64,000 nt of DNA from assembly GCF_003048875.2 (NCBI RefSeq), contig NZ_CP049264.1:1-64000 (forward strand), in the 5' to 3' direction. The notes below the pieces were generated by a model. The model was not told the DNA's origin, did no database searches, and saw only the letters and a list, made by a program, of their open reading frames with translations. Shown here one piece after another: positions 19,151 to 27,754 of this stretch. Positions within the stretch are counted from its first letter, which is position 1, and each line of letters opens with the position of its first letter. The stretch comes from Campylobacter concisus (GTDB lineage: Bacteria > Campylobacterota > Campylobacteria > Campylobacterales > Campylobacteraceae). A program made the position numbers and the translations under genes.

Positions 19151-19855
19151 TCAGCCAGCCATGCCACCGCCGACTGGTTTTTTGGCGTCTTTTTCAGCCT
19201 TTTGTTTTAAAAATTCCTCTTCGTCTTTTGTAGGTTTGTACTCATCTTTGAAGAATTTTTGCTTAGTTTCGATCCTCTTTTCGATCATCTTTTTATCGTA
19301 AATTTTATACGATGGCTTCCAGTACTCAAGGTAGTTTCTAAAACCAGCGCCGTGACCTGCGTCATAGTGGCAGCTTACACATTTTAGCTCTTTAGGGGTG
19401 TCAAGAAGCTTTTTGTAGTGCGCGTGCATCTTTTGAGCTTGTGCTGAAGTGTTGTTGCTATCTATCACGTTTGTGTGGCAGCTTGTGCAACCATTGTCAA
19501 AGACAAAATGCTCGCGGTTTTTGAGGTTTTTGTGCCAGTCAATCGCACTAGGATCGCCAAAGAAATGCACCCAGCCCTCTAAAATGCCGTTTTTCGCCTT
19601 TGTTAGGGCGTATTTTGCGATGTTGTCATGCGGTATGTGACAATCCACACATCTTGCTTTTATGCCAGTTTTGCCGTTTCCGCTGTGGATGTCGTCGTTG
19701 TAGGCGATCACCATAGGATCCATCTCGTGGCAAACGATGCAGAATTTATCCCCACTAGTCTCATCAAGCGCATAATGAACTGGCAGAACGACTAAAAATC
19801 CAACAATTCCGCTTATGAAGATTATAAGCGCTAGTAATTTTTTTGAAATTTTCAT
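19151..19855 (-). CDS. NapC/NirT-family tetraheme cytochrome c (NrfH/FccC type)
   Basis: A membrane-anchored quinol-oxidising cytochrome that passes electrons to periplasmic reductases. One N-terminal membrane helix (about 6-28) is followed by four CxxCH heme sites: CIVCH at 39-43, CVDCH at 69-73, CTSCH at 123-127 and CVSCH at 159-163. The first is CxxCHxM, as in NrfH. The C-terminus is a Lys/Glu-rich tail. The best start is the ATG at 19855, which overlaps the stop of the upstream tetraheme gene (ATGA); a longer frame from 19876 exists. No nrfA catalytic subunit is adjacent; the flavoprotein at 43.2 kb is a candidate partner. Confidence 0.85.
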   Translation of the reverse strand: MKISKKLLALIIFISGIVGFLVVLPVHYALDETSGDKFCIVCHEMDPMVIAYNDDIHSGNGKTGIKARCVDCHIPHDNIAKYALTKAKNGILEGWVHFFGDPSAIDWHKNLKNREHFVFDNGCTSCHTNVIDSNNTSAQAQKMHAHYKKLLDTPKELKCVSCHYDAGHGAGFRNYLEYWKPSYKIYDKKMIEKRIETKQKFFKDEYKPTKDEEEFLKQKAEKDAKKPVGGGMAG

Positions 19856-20289
19856 GGTGTTACTCCGTTCATCCATTGTGGCACCTCGTGTTCATGGCAC
19901 TCAGAGCACATGTTTGTAGATGGTTTGTGTTCGTTGTGGCATTCGTCGCAGTACAAAGTCGGACCATCGTGAACAGAGTTGTGAGGATTTGCCTTTAGAG
20001 TATCCATAAATTTTAGCCTCTGGGCTAAGAGCTTTTTACTCTTGTGACAGGATAGGCAGCCAGCGTCGCCGATCGCTTTAAATTTGCTAGGATCATCGCC
20101 CTGGTTTTGGTGACAATCAACGCAGTCAAAGCTTAGATGTTCGTGATGAGGTTTGATCTTATATTTGGCTCTTAGCTCATCAGAGACTACTACTTTTGTG
20201 ACGTTTAGATCGCCCTTTGGCATATCGGCGCCAAAGAGATGAAGCGAAAATAAACAGGCAAAAATAGCGATGAATTTAAGCTTATTCAT
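19852..20289 (-). CDS. periplasmic tetraheme cytochrome c (FccB/cytochrome c3-like)
   Basis: A 145-residue exported protein with a Sec signal peptide (cleavage likely after FGA, about residue 21) and four heme sites: CVDCH 56-60, CLSCH 78-82, CDECH 114-118 and CSECH 128-132. Extra His residues (HHEHLSF near 48) can be distal ligands. The size and heme layout resemble the tetraheme cytochrome domain of flavocytochrome c fumarate reductases, or the separate FccB subunit of Wolinella. It is translationally coupled (ATGA) to the NapC-type gene, which would supply electrons from menaquinol. Confidence 0.82.
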   Translation of the reverse strand: MNKLKFIAIFACLFSLHLFGADMPKGDLNVTKVVVSDELRAKYKIKPHHEHLSFDCVDCHQNQGDDPSKFKAIGDAGCLSCHKSKKLLAQRLKFMDTLKANPHNSVHDGPTLYCDECHNEHKPSTNMCSECHEHEVPQWMNGVTP

Positions 20290-20372
20290 ACCCTTTTCCT
20301 TTCTATTAAGATTTTATAAACATCAAATTTCAATTGAAAACTAATATTTTTACTTAAACTTATTTTTATGAA

Positions 20373-20378
20373 ATTATA
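20373..20378 (-). promoter_or_regulatory. -10 box of the cytochrome operon
   Basis: Minus-strand TATAAT (plus ATTATA) about 85 bp upstream of the tetraheme cytochrome start at 20289; a leader of about 75 bases is implied. Confidence 0.45.
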
Positions 20379-20496
20379 GTCTTCGCTTGGTTAAATTTAC
20401 ATTAATAATAAATTAGTGCGCCAAAATATAGACCAGTTTTATGAAGTTGAATTTTAAAGAAAAGGATAATTAAGCTAAATAAAAAGGAAAATGAAA

Positions 20497-20502
20497 TATA
20501 AT
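20497..20502 (+). promoter_or_regulatory. -10 box of tRNA-Val
   Basis: TATAAT twelve bases before the mature 5' end of the tRNA. Confidence 0.6.
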
Positions 20503-20513
20503 CCCAAATCTTT

Positions 20514-20589
20514 GGTCCCGTAGCTCAGTTGGTAGAGCACTACCTTGACATGGTAGTGGTCGATGGTTCGAGTCCATTCGGGGCCACCA
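20514..20589 (+). tRNA. tRNA-Val (anticodon GAC)
   Basis: A complete cloverleaf can be drawn: acceptor GGTCCCG with CGGGGCC (one G-T pair), D arm TAGCTCAGTTGGTAGAGCA, anticodon stem CTACC/GGTAG around the loop TTGACAT with anticodon GAC, the T arm with the GGTTCGAGTCC sequence, and an encoded CCA end. It is a single tRNA with its own TATAAT box, between the cytochrome pair and the retention-module gene. Confidence 0.97.
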
Positions 20590-20833
20590 TTTTTATATCA
20601 AATTCTCCAAAACACAAAAATCAAAAAAAATAAAATTTAAAATATTTTTTGTAACTCTGCTGTTTTTAAATTTTAAGTTAAATCCCTAAAATACGGCAAA
20701 TTTTTACTAAATTTAACTCAAAAATTTATAACTTCATATTTCTAAAATGTCACAACTGTACCAAAGTACAATAGCTATAAAATAAATTTTTTACTTATAA
20801 TTGACAACATAAAATACGCAAAGGGGAAAAATT
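20590..20833. promoter_or_regulatory. AT-rich spacer and promoter of the retention-module gene
   Basis: The spacer after the tRNA holds a TATAAT at 20796-20801, about 33 bp before the ATG at 20834, and AAGGGG at 20821-20826. Nothing else is recognised. Confidence 0.5.
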
Positions 20834-22147
20834 ATGAGTAAAGTTAAAGGACTAATAAAATCAATAATCGGCACGGATGCCATCGTCGCAGTTGGTGCTA
20901 ATGGAAATCAAAGAACTCTAAAAGCAGGCGACGTGATCTATGACAACGAGGTCATAAAAGAGCAAGACGGCGTAAAGGTCGAGGTGCAAGCTGTGCAAAC
21001 TCAAAATGAAAATGCTAGTGATGAGACTGGCAAAGAGATAGCATCGCTACAAGAGCAATTATTAAATGGTAAAAATATCTCTGATCTTGAAGAGACTGCA
21101 GCTGGCGGTACTCAATCAGCAGGTGGAGTAAGTTCGAATGGCGTGAGCCTTGGCGCTGCTGGCTTTGCAAATGGCGGTCATGAGTCAAACATCAATGCAA
21201 ATTTTGGCAATCTAAGCTCACAAGCAAACGCTAGTGCAGAGGCTTTTACAAATGTAAGTGGTGGCGCAAGCGGGGAGGGCTTTAGTCTTGATACACTTGC
21301 AGCTGCGATAGATAATGCATATAACAATATATTGCCGCAGCCACTAGAAGTAACTGTTACGGCAGTGGAAGATAACGTAGTGACTGGAAATGCAGATCAG
21401 GTAGTAAGCAGCAACCTTGACATCGAGGGCAATATCTTAGAGCATGAAAATTCACAAAGAACTGGTCTGCATATCACAAATGATAACACTCCAACTTTGG
21501 TAGGCAAGGCCACTTCAAACGCTACTATAAGTATATTTGATGGTGAAGGTGAAAATGCACCACTACTTGGCACAACAACTACTGATAATGATGGCAACTG
21601 GTCATATACTCCAACTTCGCCTTTAGCTGATGGAGATCATAAATTTACTATCGAAGCTAGCAAAGTAGCTGCAAACGGCGAAGAGCAAAAAGCTACAAGC
21701 ACGCAAGAGATAACTGTTGATACAGACAATAGCACCTTGTCTATCACAAAAATATCTACTGATGACTTTTCTGACTTGTCACACTATAACACAATGTATG
21801 ATAGCAATAAACAATACGACTTTTCACCGACCATAGAGGGTAAAGCTGAGCCATTTGCTGATATAAATTTAGTCATCACAAAAGCTGAAGTTGTTTACAA
21901 TGATGGCTTAGGTAACTCTTGGGTAGAGAAAGGCAACGAAGCTCATGTGGTCGAAGAGCTAAGCGCTAAGGCTGATGCTGATGGCAACTGGAAAGTCGAA
22001 AGTAGCGTTTTAAACAATAGAGATTTTGAATACACAGTCCAAGCGTCATCAGTCGATGAGGCTGGCAATAAATACGCTGAGCCTCAAGCAACGACATTTT
22101 ATATGCCACTTGAGCCTATAACTGTTGCTCCGACAGATCACCTATAA
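20834..22147 (+). CDS. short retention-module surface protein (type I secretion adhesin-like)
   Basis: The first 45 residues (VKGLIKSIIGTDAIVAVGANG, then TLKAGDVIYDNEVI) match the N-terminal retention module of giant LapA/BapA-type adhesins, which plugs the outer membrane pore after type I secretion. A Gly/Ala/Ser/Asn-rich linker follows (about 90-170), then two Ig-like modules: the first with TPTLVGKATSNATISIFDG near 215 and DNDGNWSYTPTSPLADGDH near 254, the second near 335-425 with ADGNWKVESS. The protein stops after 437 residues at TAA TAA with no RTX repeats and no secretion signal, whereas relatives run to thousands of residues. No type I secretion genes are nearby. It is either truncated or a minimal form. 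Confidence 0.78.
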   Translation: MSKVKGLIKSIIGTDAIVAVGANGNQRTLKAGDVIYDNEVIKEQDGVKVEVQAVQTQNENASDETGKEIASLQEQLLNGKNISDLEETAAGGTQSAGGVSSNGVSLGAAGFANGGHESNINANFGNLSSQANASAEAFTNVSGGASGEGFSLDTLAAAIDNAYNNILPQPLEVTVTAVEDNVVTGNADQVVSSNLDIEGNILEHENSQRTGLHITNDNTPTLVGKATSNATISIFDGEGENAPLLGTTTTDNDGNWSYTPTSPLADGDHKFTIEASKVAANGEEQKATSTQEITVDTDNSTLSITKISTDDFSDLSHYNTMYDSNKQYDFSPTIEGKAEPFADINLVITKAEVVYNDGLGNSWVEKGNEAHVVEELSAKADADGNWKVESSVLNNRDFEYTVQASSVDEAGNKYAEPQATTFYMPLEPITVAPTDHL

Positions 22148-22156
22148 TAAATTTAA

Positions 22157-22177
22157 TGTGGAGAGCCTCTCTCCACA
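22157..22177. terminator. hairpin between convergent genes
   Basis: A perfect nine-pair stem TGTGGAGAG/CTCTCCACA with a three-base loop between the retention-module gene (plus) and the AGCS gene (minus). AT-rich on both sides but without a long T-run. Confidence 0.6.
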
Positions 22178-22188
22178 TACTCTTAAAT

Positions 22189-23622
22189 TTACTTCAAATA
22201 CTCTTTTACGTCGTACTCTTTGCCAGCGTCGTGATCTTTTAAAAGTTTAGCCACGACTGGGCTTAGAAGGATAATGGCGATTAAATTTGGCACAACCATA
22301 AGGCCGTTAAACATATCGGCTAAACTCCAGACAAAATCGACCTTTTGCAAGCTACCTAAAAAGACAAAAACAACAACTAAAATTTTAAAAATTTTAACCG
22401 CCTTTGCGCCAAAAAGGTAGCGCACGTTGATCTCGGCGAAGTAGTACCAGCCAATGATCGTCGTAAATGCGAAGAAAAATAGGCAGATCGCTACGAAGCT
22501 ATAACCGCCAGTTTTGCCAAAGATATGCGACGAGAACGCCTCTTGCACCAAGGTGATGCCAGTAAAGACCGCCTTGCCGTTTTCAAAGCTGATGACGTTT
22601 GCGGTTAGCACCACAAAAACGGTTATATTTAGTATGACAAAGGTGTCTATAAAGACGCTCATTATGCCAAGGACGGCTTGATCGACTGGGTGTTTGACAT
22701 TTGCAGCAGCGTGTGCGTGTGGAGTTGAGCCCATGCCAGCTTCGTTGCTAAAAAGTCCCCTTGCGATGCCGTATCTCATAGCAGCTGCGATGCTAGCTCC
22801 AGTTGCGCCACCCCAAGCAGCCGAAGGATCAAACGCAGCTTTAAATATTAGTGAGATCGCCTCTGGGATTTGGTGAAAATTTAAAGCGATGATAACCACG
22901 CCAACAACGATGTAAAGTAGCGCCATTAGCGGCACGATCTTTTCAGCGACCCTTGCGATCGCCTTTACGCCGCCTATGAAAATTAGCGCGCAAATGAGAG
23001 CCAAAAACGCCCCTGTTAGCCACTGCGGTATGCCAAAAGCGCCGCTAAAGCCGTCTGATATGGAGTTTGCTTGAACCATGTTGCCGATAAAGCCAAGTGC
23101 GATGATGATAGCGATAGCGAAAAATCCAGCTAGAAATTTCGCCCATTTGCCCTTTAATCCGCGGCTTATGTAAAAGGCTGGACCGCCTATCGTGTGGCCG
23201 CTATCATCTTTTGTGCGGTAAATTTGAGCGAGGCAAATTTCAGCAAAATTTGTAGCCATGCCTAAAAAGGCTGCGCACCACATCCAAAAAATGGCTCCTG
23301 GACCGCCCATTATAAGCGCTGTGGTCGCACCCACGAGGTTTCCAGTGCCAACTTGCGCCGCGATAGCGGTTGCTACTGCTTGAAACGAGCTCATGCCAGC
23401 CTTGCCAGCAGCCTCGCCGTGAAGTGAGAAATTTCCAAAAAGCTTGCCTAAACCCATTTTAAATTTAAAAATTTGAACAAAGCCAAGTCTAATGGTAAAA
23501 AATAGTCCAGTGCCGCAAAGTAGGGCGATAAGGAAGTATGGACCCCAAAGAAATGAATTTATACTTTCAACGCAGTTATTTAAAATTTCAGCAAAATTTG
23601 TAGGCATTTTCTTGACTTTCAT
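22189..23622 (-). CDS. AGCS-family sodium:alanine/glycine symporter
   Basis: A 477-residue membrane transporter that takes up alanine or glycine with sodium. Family signatures are visible: GKAGMSSFQAVATAIAAQVGTGNLVG near 73-98, in which AxQVGTGN is diagnostic, GGPGAIFWMW near 106, and RGLFSNEAGMGSTPHAHA near 290. About ten membrane segments are apparent. A start at ATG 23622 is given; an internal ATG five codons later (MPTNF) is also possible, and neither has a clear ribosome binding site. It is a single gene, convergent with the retention-module gene. Substrate specificity is inferred from the family. Confidence 0.9.
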   Translation of the reverse strand: MKVKKMPTNFAEILNNCVESINSFLWGPYFLIALLCGTGLFFTIRLGFVQIFKFKMGLGKLFGNFSLHGEAAGKAGMSSFQAVATAIAAQVGTGNLVGATTALIMGGPGAIFWMWCAAFLGMATNFAEICLAQIYRTKDDSGHTIGGPAFYISRGLKGKWAKFLAGFFAIAIIIALGFIGNMVQANSISDGFSGAFGIPQWLTGAFLALICALIFIGGVKAIARVAEKIVPLMALLYIVVGVVIIALNFHQIPEAISLIFKAAFDPSAAWGGATGASIAAAMRYGIARGLFSNEAGMGSTPHAHAAANVKHPVDQAVLGIMSVFIDTFVILNITVFVVLTANVISFENGKAVFTGITLVQEAFSSHIFGKTGGYSFVAICLFFFAFTTIIGWYYFAEINVRYLFGAKAVKIFKILVVVFVFLGSLQKVDFVWSLADMFNGLMVVPNLIAIILLSPVVAKLLKDHDAGKEYDVKEYLK

Positions 23623-24191
23623 TGGTGTAGTTTAGAGAGCGAGTATATTTAAAAAAATATAAAATTAGAATAAATAAGAAAAATTTTTTAGCTTGGCTTA
23701 AAATTTCGTGCTAGTTTTCGGCTTACTCGCGGAGAACTTGCTTTTACTAGCAAGATTTTACGACCAATATTTTTACGCTCTAAGGCGTTTTTTGATTAAT
23801 AATTTCTAAATTTATTCCGCAAAGACGGCTTATGAGGACTAAAATTATTTCTTGATTTTTGGATTTTAAAATTAGATTTTTACGTTTTTTAGAAGGCTTT
23901 TACAAACAATTCGCTGTTTTTCCTGCGTGGGCATAGCTTGGCAAAACGTATTTGGCTATTGATTTTGTTGAAAATTTTATCAAAGGCGTTTAAAAGGCTT
24001 TGACGCTAAAATGCTTAGCCACCTTTGTCAGAATTTGCCTGCCTTTTCTTAACTGGGTTAAATTTACCGCTTTGCGCCGATTTTTTATAAAATTAGGCAA
24101 ACTAGCAAAATACCTTGCAGACTACCAGTAAGTTTTCTTTCTGGTTTAAGTTTAATGGTAAAATTTTCAGCCTTACCGCGTAATTTTAACG
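23623..24191. other. 569 bp region without a gene
   Basis: No frame with a start, ribosome binding site and plausible composition. A small inverted repeat CTTGCT-TTTAC-(T)AGCAAG lies near 23740, and ACGC-TCTAAG-GCGT followed by six T near 23775 looks like a weak terminator. The rest resembles decayed sequence; no source gene was recognised. Confidence 0.4.
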
Positions 24192-24842
24192 CTATTCTAT
24201 AGGCTTAAACTGCGTAAAATCCACACCGGTCGCGTCAAGAACCGCACGCGAATAAAAGTAAAAACTATAAAACAAATCATCATCGTAAAAGTGCTCTTCC
24301 CAAAGCTCCTCGTCGTTTTCATCGCTTTGCGGCCACAGGTATTTTTCGGCTAGCATATCAGCAAAGCTACCCAGTGGTGTAGTATGATTAATTTTATCGG
24401 CATCGCTACAAACCATAAGCATAAACGCGAAAAATTCACCCAGACGGGACACGATAAGCTCTGCCACCTCGTCTTTATCGCCGTTATCAGCGACCAACTT
24501 CGCCCGCATAAAAATTCTCGCCAAAAATACAAGTGCAAAAGGCGTAGCGTGCCAAAAAGTACTTTGATGCTCTATTTCTTTAAAAATTTTATCAAGCACG
24601 TCACAAGCAGCTTTGGCGTTAAATTTTGCTTCATTGTTATTTGCTGGATTTGCCGTATTTTGTCCGCTATTTGACTTGCTGGTAGTCAAACTTTGCGTCA
24701 AATCTTTCTTGCCGATCGCTGCCGAAAGCTGTTTAAAAATTTCTGGAAATCTGCTTGCTCTGCCATAAGTCGTCGTTAATCTACTCCAAGGCACGTCTTC
24801 TATCTTTAAATTTGTGATGTATGCTAAATTTTGCCCATTCAT
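24192..24842 (-). CDS. acidic protein of unknown function
   Basis: A 216-residue soluble protein that I do not recognise. It has an Asn/Ser/Thr-rich linker near 55-75, a helical middle, and a very acidic C-terminal third (SDENDEELWEEHFYDDDLF near 173). AAAGG stands seven bases before the ATG. It sits downstream of rarA on the same strand and is flanked by a gene-free region. Acidic, cytoplasmic, accessory-looking proteins like this are sometimes immunity proteins, but there is no toxin gene next to it and this is speculation. Confidence 0.55.
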   Translation of the reverse strand: MNGQNLAYITNLKIEDVPWSRLTTTYGRASRFPEIFKQLSAAIGKKDLTQSLTTSKSNSGQNTANPANNNEAKFNAKAACDVLDKIFKEIEHQSTFWHATPFALVFLARIFMRAKLVADNGDKDEVAELIVSRLGEFFAFMLMVCSDADKINHTTPLGSFADMLAEKYLWPQSDENDEELWEEHFYDDDLFYSFYFYSRAVLDATGVDFTQFKPIE

Positions 24843-24908
24843 CTACATACCTTTAAAATTTACTCTTATGCTTGCCATAAATAAATCTGACAGAGTAAAG
24901 CCCAAAAA

Positions 24909-26093
24909 TTAGTCCTTAGATTTTATTTTATCTAGCCATTCATTTAGCGTTTTTTCAAAGCCTATGCCCTTGCTTTTATAAAAAACGAGCGGTTTTTCTA
25001 GATATTTTTGTTCAACCCAGCCGCCAAAATCATGCGGATAAAGGTAGTCTTTGCTCTCTTTTGTGTGATTTTTTAGATATGGTGGAATTTTTAAAATTTC
25101 TTCGCTTTGCACGTATCTTAGAGCGGCATTTATCGCGTTGTAGCTGGAGTTTGACTTTGGCGAGCTGGCTAGATAGATGGCGCACTGAGCCAGTATGATC
25201 CTAGCCTCTGGAAAGCCTATATCTTTTACGATGCTAAGCGTGCTTGCGGCTAAATTTAGCGCATTTGGGTTTGCATTGCCGATGTCTTCGCTGGCAAATA
25301 TCGCCATCCTTCTAGCGATAAAGTCAGCACTCTCGCCAGAGTCTATGAGCCTTGCAAGGTAGTATATGACGGCGTTTTCGTCGCTTCCACGCAGACTTTT
25401 TATAAAAGCGCTTGCTAGCTCGTAGTGTGTGTCGTCCTCTTTTGCTCCCTCTTTTAGGGCGTTTTGGCGAAGTGTTTTTAAATTTTCTAGGCTCACATTT
25501 TCATCAAGCGTGACGGCAAATTCGAGTAAATTTAGCATAGCTCTTGCGTCGCCGCCGCTACTTTTAAAAAGATACTCCTTCGCCTCTTCATCTATGCTAA
25601 ATGAAATTTGCTCTCTGATCTTGCCAAGAAGCTCCTCAAAATCGCCACTGCTAAGCGGTCTAAACTCAAAGAGCATCGAGCGGCTTCTGATGCCTGAGCT
25701 TAGCGTAAAAAAGGGATTTTCCGTGCTAGCGCCGATGACTAGGGCTTTGTAGTTTTCCATGGGTATAAGCAGTGCTTCTTGCTGGGTTTTGCTAAGCCTG
25801 TGGATCTCATCTATGAAAAAGAGTGGCTTATTTAGGGCGTTTTCGTAGTTTTTTAAAATTTTGCGAAAGTCATCTATCTTTAAATTTCCGCCATCAAACT
25901 CGTAAAAGTCGTAGTTTGCGCCGCTTGCCACTGCTCTTGCAAAGCTTGTCTTGCCACAGCCTGCTGGACCATAAAATATGGAGTGCGGTATCTTGCTTGT
26001 GGCTATAAATTTTAAAAAGGCCGCTTTAACTGCTTTTTGGCCGCAAATTTCATCCAAGTTTTTTGGTCTAAACATCAGTGCAAGTGAGCTCAA
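24909..26093 (-). CDS. rarA: replication-associated recombination protein A (AAA+ ATPase)
   Basis: RarA (MgsA) acts at stalled replication forks and is related to clamp-loader subunits and eukaryotic WRNIP1. Seen: N-terminal MFRPKNLDEICGQ, Walker A GPAGCGKT at 42-49, Walker B FFIDEIHRL near 92, sensor GASTENPFFTLS near 122, and the C-terminal tetramerisation region (PPYLKNHT, YLYPHDFGGWVEQKYL near 345). The start is TTG at 26093 with AAGGAG five bases upstream, overlapping the spacer after the upstream flavin-binding gene, with which it is co-transcribed. The 394 residues are normal. Confidence 0.93.
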   Translation of the reverse strand: MSSLALMFRPKNLDEICGQKAVKAAFLKFIATSKIPHSIFYGPAGCGKTSFARAVASGANYDFYEFDGGNLKIDDFRKILKNYENALNKPLFFIDEIHRLSKTQQEALLIPMENYKALVIGASTENPFFTLSSGIRSRSMLFEFRPLSSGDFEELLGKIREQISFSIDEEAKEYLFKSSGGDARAMLNLLEFAVTLDENVSLENLKTLRQNALKEGAKEDDTHYELASAFIKSLRGSDENAVIYYLARLIDSGESADFIARRMAIFASEDIGNANPNALNLAASTLSIVKDIGFPEARIILAQCAIYLASSPKSNSSYNAINAALRYVQSEEILKIPPYLKNHTKESKDYLYPHDFGGWVEQKYLEKPLVFYKSKGIGFEKTLNEWLDKIKSKD

Positions 26094-26095
26094 AT

Positions 26096-26626
26096 TTACT
26101 CCTTTACCGCTTTTGGCAAAATTTTGGCCTTTGCGCTAAGGCTCTCTATCTTTAGCTCGTAAATTTTCATATTTTTTAGCCCATACTCGGCCGCCACGTC
26201 AAAGGTGCTCATCGCGTAGGCGGTGTATTTTTGGCTGAGAATTTTTAAAATTTCATATCTTTTGGCTTCATCTTTCACTTCGTAGGCTCTTGTTTTTGCG
26301 ATGGCGCTTTTGTATTCAGTCGTAAAGACCTTGCCGCCAAGCGCCTTGCCATCGTCCTTTATCATTTCTAGCTCGCTATCATTTAGGTGTGGGATTTTAT
26401 TAAAGCTTACGCAGACAAACTCCACTTTTCGCCCATTTTGAAGCAGTTTTGCCTTGCTACCAGCGGTCGCTCCGTGGACAAAAATGCTCTCACCAACCCT
26501 AACCGGTGAGATAGGCACGCTAAAAATTTCTCCCTCATCATCCACGCATGAGATCACGCCGTATTCGCAGTTATCGATGATGTTAAGCGCCTCGTCAGGG
26601 CTTAGTTCTCTATCTTTTCTCCTCAT
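26096..26626 (-). CDS. pyridoxamine 5'-phosphate oxidase-like (NimA-type) flavin-binding protein
   Basis: The 176-residue protein has the split-barrel FMN-binding layout of NimA-type proteins: RELSPDEALNIIDNCEYGVISCVDDEGEIFSVPIS at the N-terminus, then FVHGATAGSKAKLLQNG near 50. NimA relatives can reduce nitroimidazoles, but most chromosomal copies have unknown substrates. AAGGA precedes the ATG. It is directly upstream of rarA (two bases apart) and divergent from the small secreted protein. Confidence 0.8.
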   Translation of the reverse strand: MRRKDRELSPDEALNIIDNCEYGVISCVDDEGEIFSVPISPVRVGESIFVHGATAGSKAKLLQNGRKVEFVCVSFNKIPHLNDSELEMIKDDGKALGGKVFTTEYKSAIAKTRAYEVKDEAKRYEILKILSQKYTAYAMSTFDVAAEYGLKNMKIYELKIESLSAKAKILPKAVKE

Positions 26627-26704
26627 TTTTCATCCTTTTTTTGCAAAATATTTTAAAATTTAAGTGCTTAAAGGCTAGTATAACGCAAAATTTAAAGGAA
26701 AAAT

Positions 26705-26998
26705 ATGAAAAAATTTGTCATTTTTGCCCTTTTTCTGGGCGTAAATTTATTTGGTGCAAGCGAGGTTTGCAAGGAGTATGTCAAGCAAAGTAGGCTCTAT
26801 CTTGACGAGCTTTACGCCAAAGAGAGTAAGAAGCTTGCAGGTGATGAGAAAGCGCTAAGGCTTTTTGAGCTTAAATTTGATGAGTTTAAGCAAAGGCAAA
26901 CCGGTCAAGAAGCGATGATAATGCAAAATAACGATGAGAAATTTTGCAAAAGCGAGCTAGAAAAGGTAAATAAGCTTCTTTCTGAGCTTAAAAAATAG
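26705..26998 (+). CDS. small periplasmic protein of unknown function
   Basis: A 97-residue protein with a clear Sec signal peptide (MKKFVIFALFLGVNLFGA, cleavage about residue 18). The mature part is helical and charged with two cysteines (EVCKEY near 22 and KFCKSEL near 81) that could form a disulfide joining a helical hairpin. AAAGGA is five bases before the ATG. It is convergent with ung, whose stop is one base away. I do not recognise a named family with certainty. Confidence 0.7.
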   Translation: MKKFVIFALFLGVNLFGASEVCKEYVKQSRLYLDELYAKESKKLAGDEKALRLFELKFDEFKQRQTGQEAMIMQNNDEKFCKSELEKVNKLLSELKK

Positions 26999-26999
26999 C

Positions 27000-27692
27000 T
27001 CAAATTTTAGCGTTTAAGTCCCACTCGATGGGCGTTTTGCCGTGGTTTGCTAGGTAGATATTTGCCTTTGAAAAGTGTCTGCAGCCAAAAAACGCCCCAC
27101 GAGCTAGCGGACTTGGGTGGGCTGCTTCTAAGATGAGATGCTTGCTGGCGTCTATTAGCGGCGCTTTTGCCTTGGCTGGGTTGCCCCAGAGAATAAAAAC
27201 TACGTTTTGTAAATTCTTACTTATCTTTCTTATGACGGCGTCTGTAAAGCCCTGCCAGCCAAAGCTAGCGTGAGAATTTGCCGCTCCAGCACTTACGCTT
27301 AAAGTCGAGTTTAGTAGCAGCACGCCTTGCTTTGCCCACTTTGTAAGATCGCCGCTATTTGGCTCTTTTATGCCAAGGTCGGCGTAAATTTCTTTGTAGA
27401 TATTAACAAGGCTTGGCGGTACTCTCACGCCACTTGGCACTGAAAAGCTTAGCCCCATGGCTTGATTTGCGCCGTGATATGGGTCTTGGCCTAGGATGAC
27501 GACCTTTACGGTGTGAAACGGCGTTAGATTAAATGCGTTAAATATAAGCCCGCTTGGTGGATAGACGACGCCAGCACTCCTTGCTTTTAAGAAATTCTCT
27601 TTGATGCGAGCGAAATTTTCACTCAAAAACTCATCTTTTAGCACCTCTTTCCAGCTTGGCTCGATCTTTACGTCATCTAAATTTATCTGCAT
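27000..27692 (-). CDS. ung: uracil-DNA glycosylase
   Basis: Ung removes uracil from DNA to start base excision repair. Family-1 motifs are intact: the water-activating GQDPYHG near 67 and the HPSPLARGAFFGCRHF segment near 192, whose His and loop insert into the minor groove. The 230 residues match the family. It is divergent from the tRNA deacylase gene. Confidence 0.97.
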   Translation of the reverse strand: MQINLDDVKIEPSWKEVLKDEFLSENFARIKENFLKARSAGVVYPPSGLIFNAFNLTPFHTVKVVILGQDPYHGANQAMGLSFSVPSGVRVPPSLVNIYKEIYADLGIKEPNSGDLTKWAKQGVLLLNSTLSVSAGAANSHASFGWQGFTDAVIRKISKNLQNVVFILWGNPAKAKAPLIDASKHLILEAAHPSPLARGAFFGCRHFSKANIYLANHGKTPIEWDLNAKI

Positions 27693-27718
27693 TTTCCTAC
27701 CCTTTTTTGTTTTAGCGG

Positions 27719-27724
27719 TATAAT
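27719..27724 (+). promoter_or_regulatory. -10 box of the tRNA deacylase gene
   Basis: TATAAT 30 bp before the GTG start at 27755. Confidence 0.5.
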
Positions 27725-27754
27725 TTTAACTAAATTTATCCAAAGGAAAGAGCG

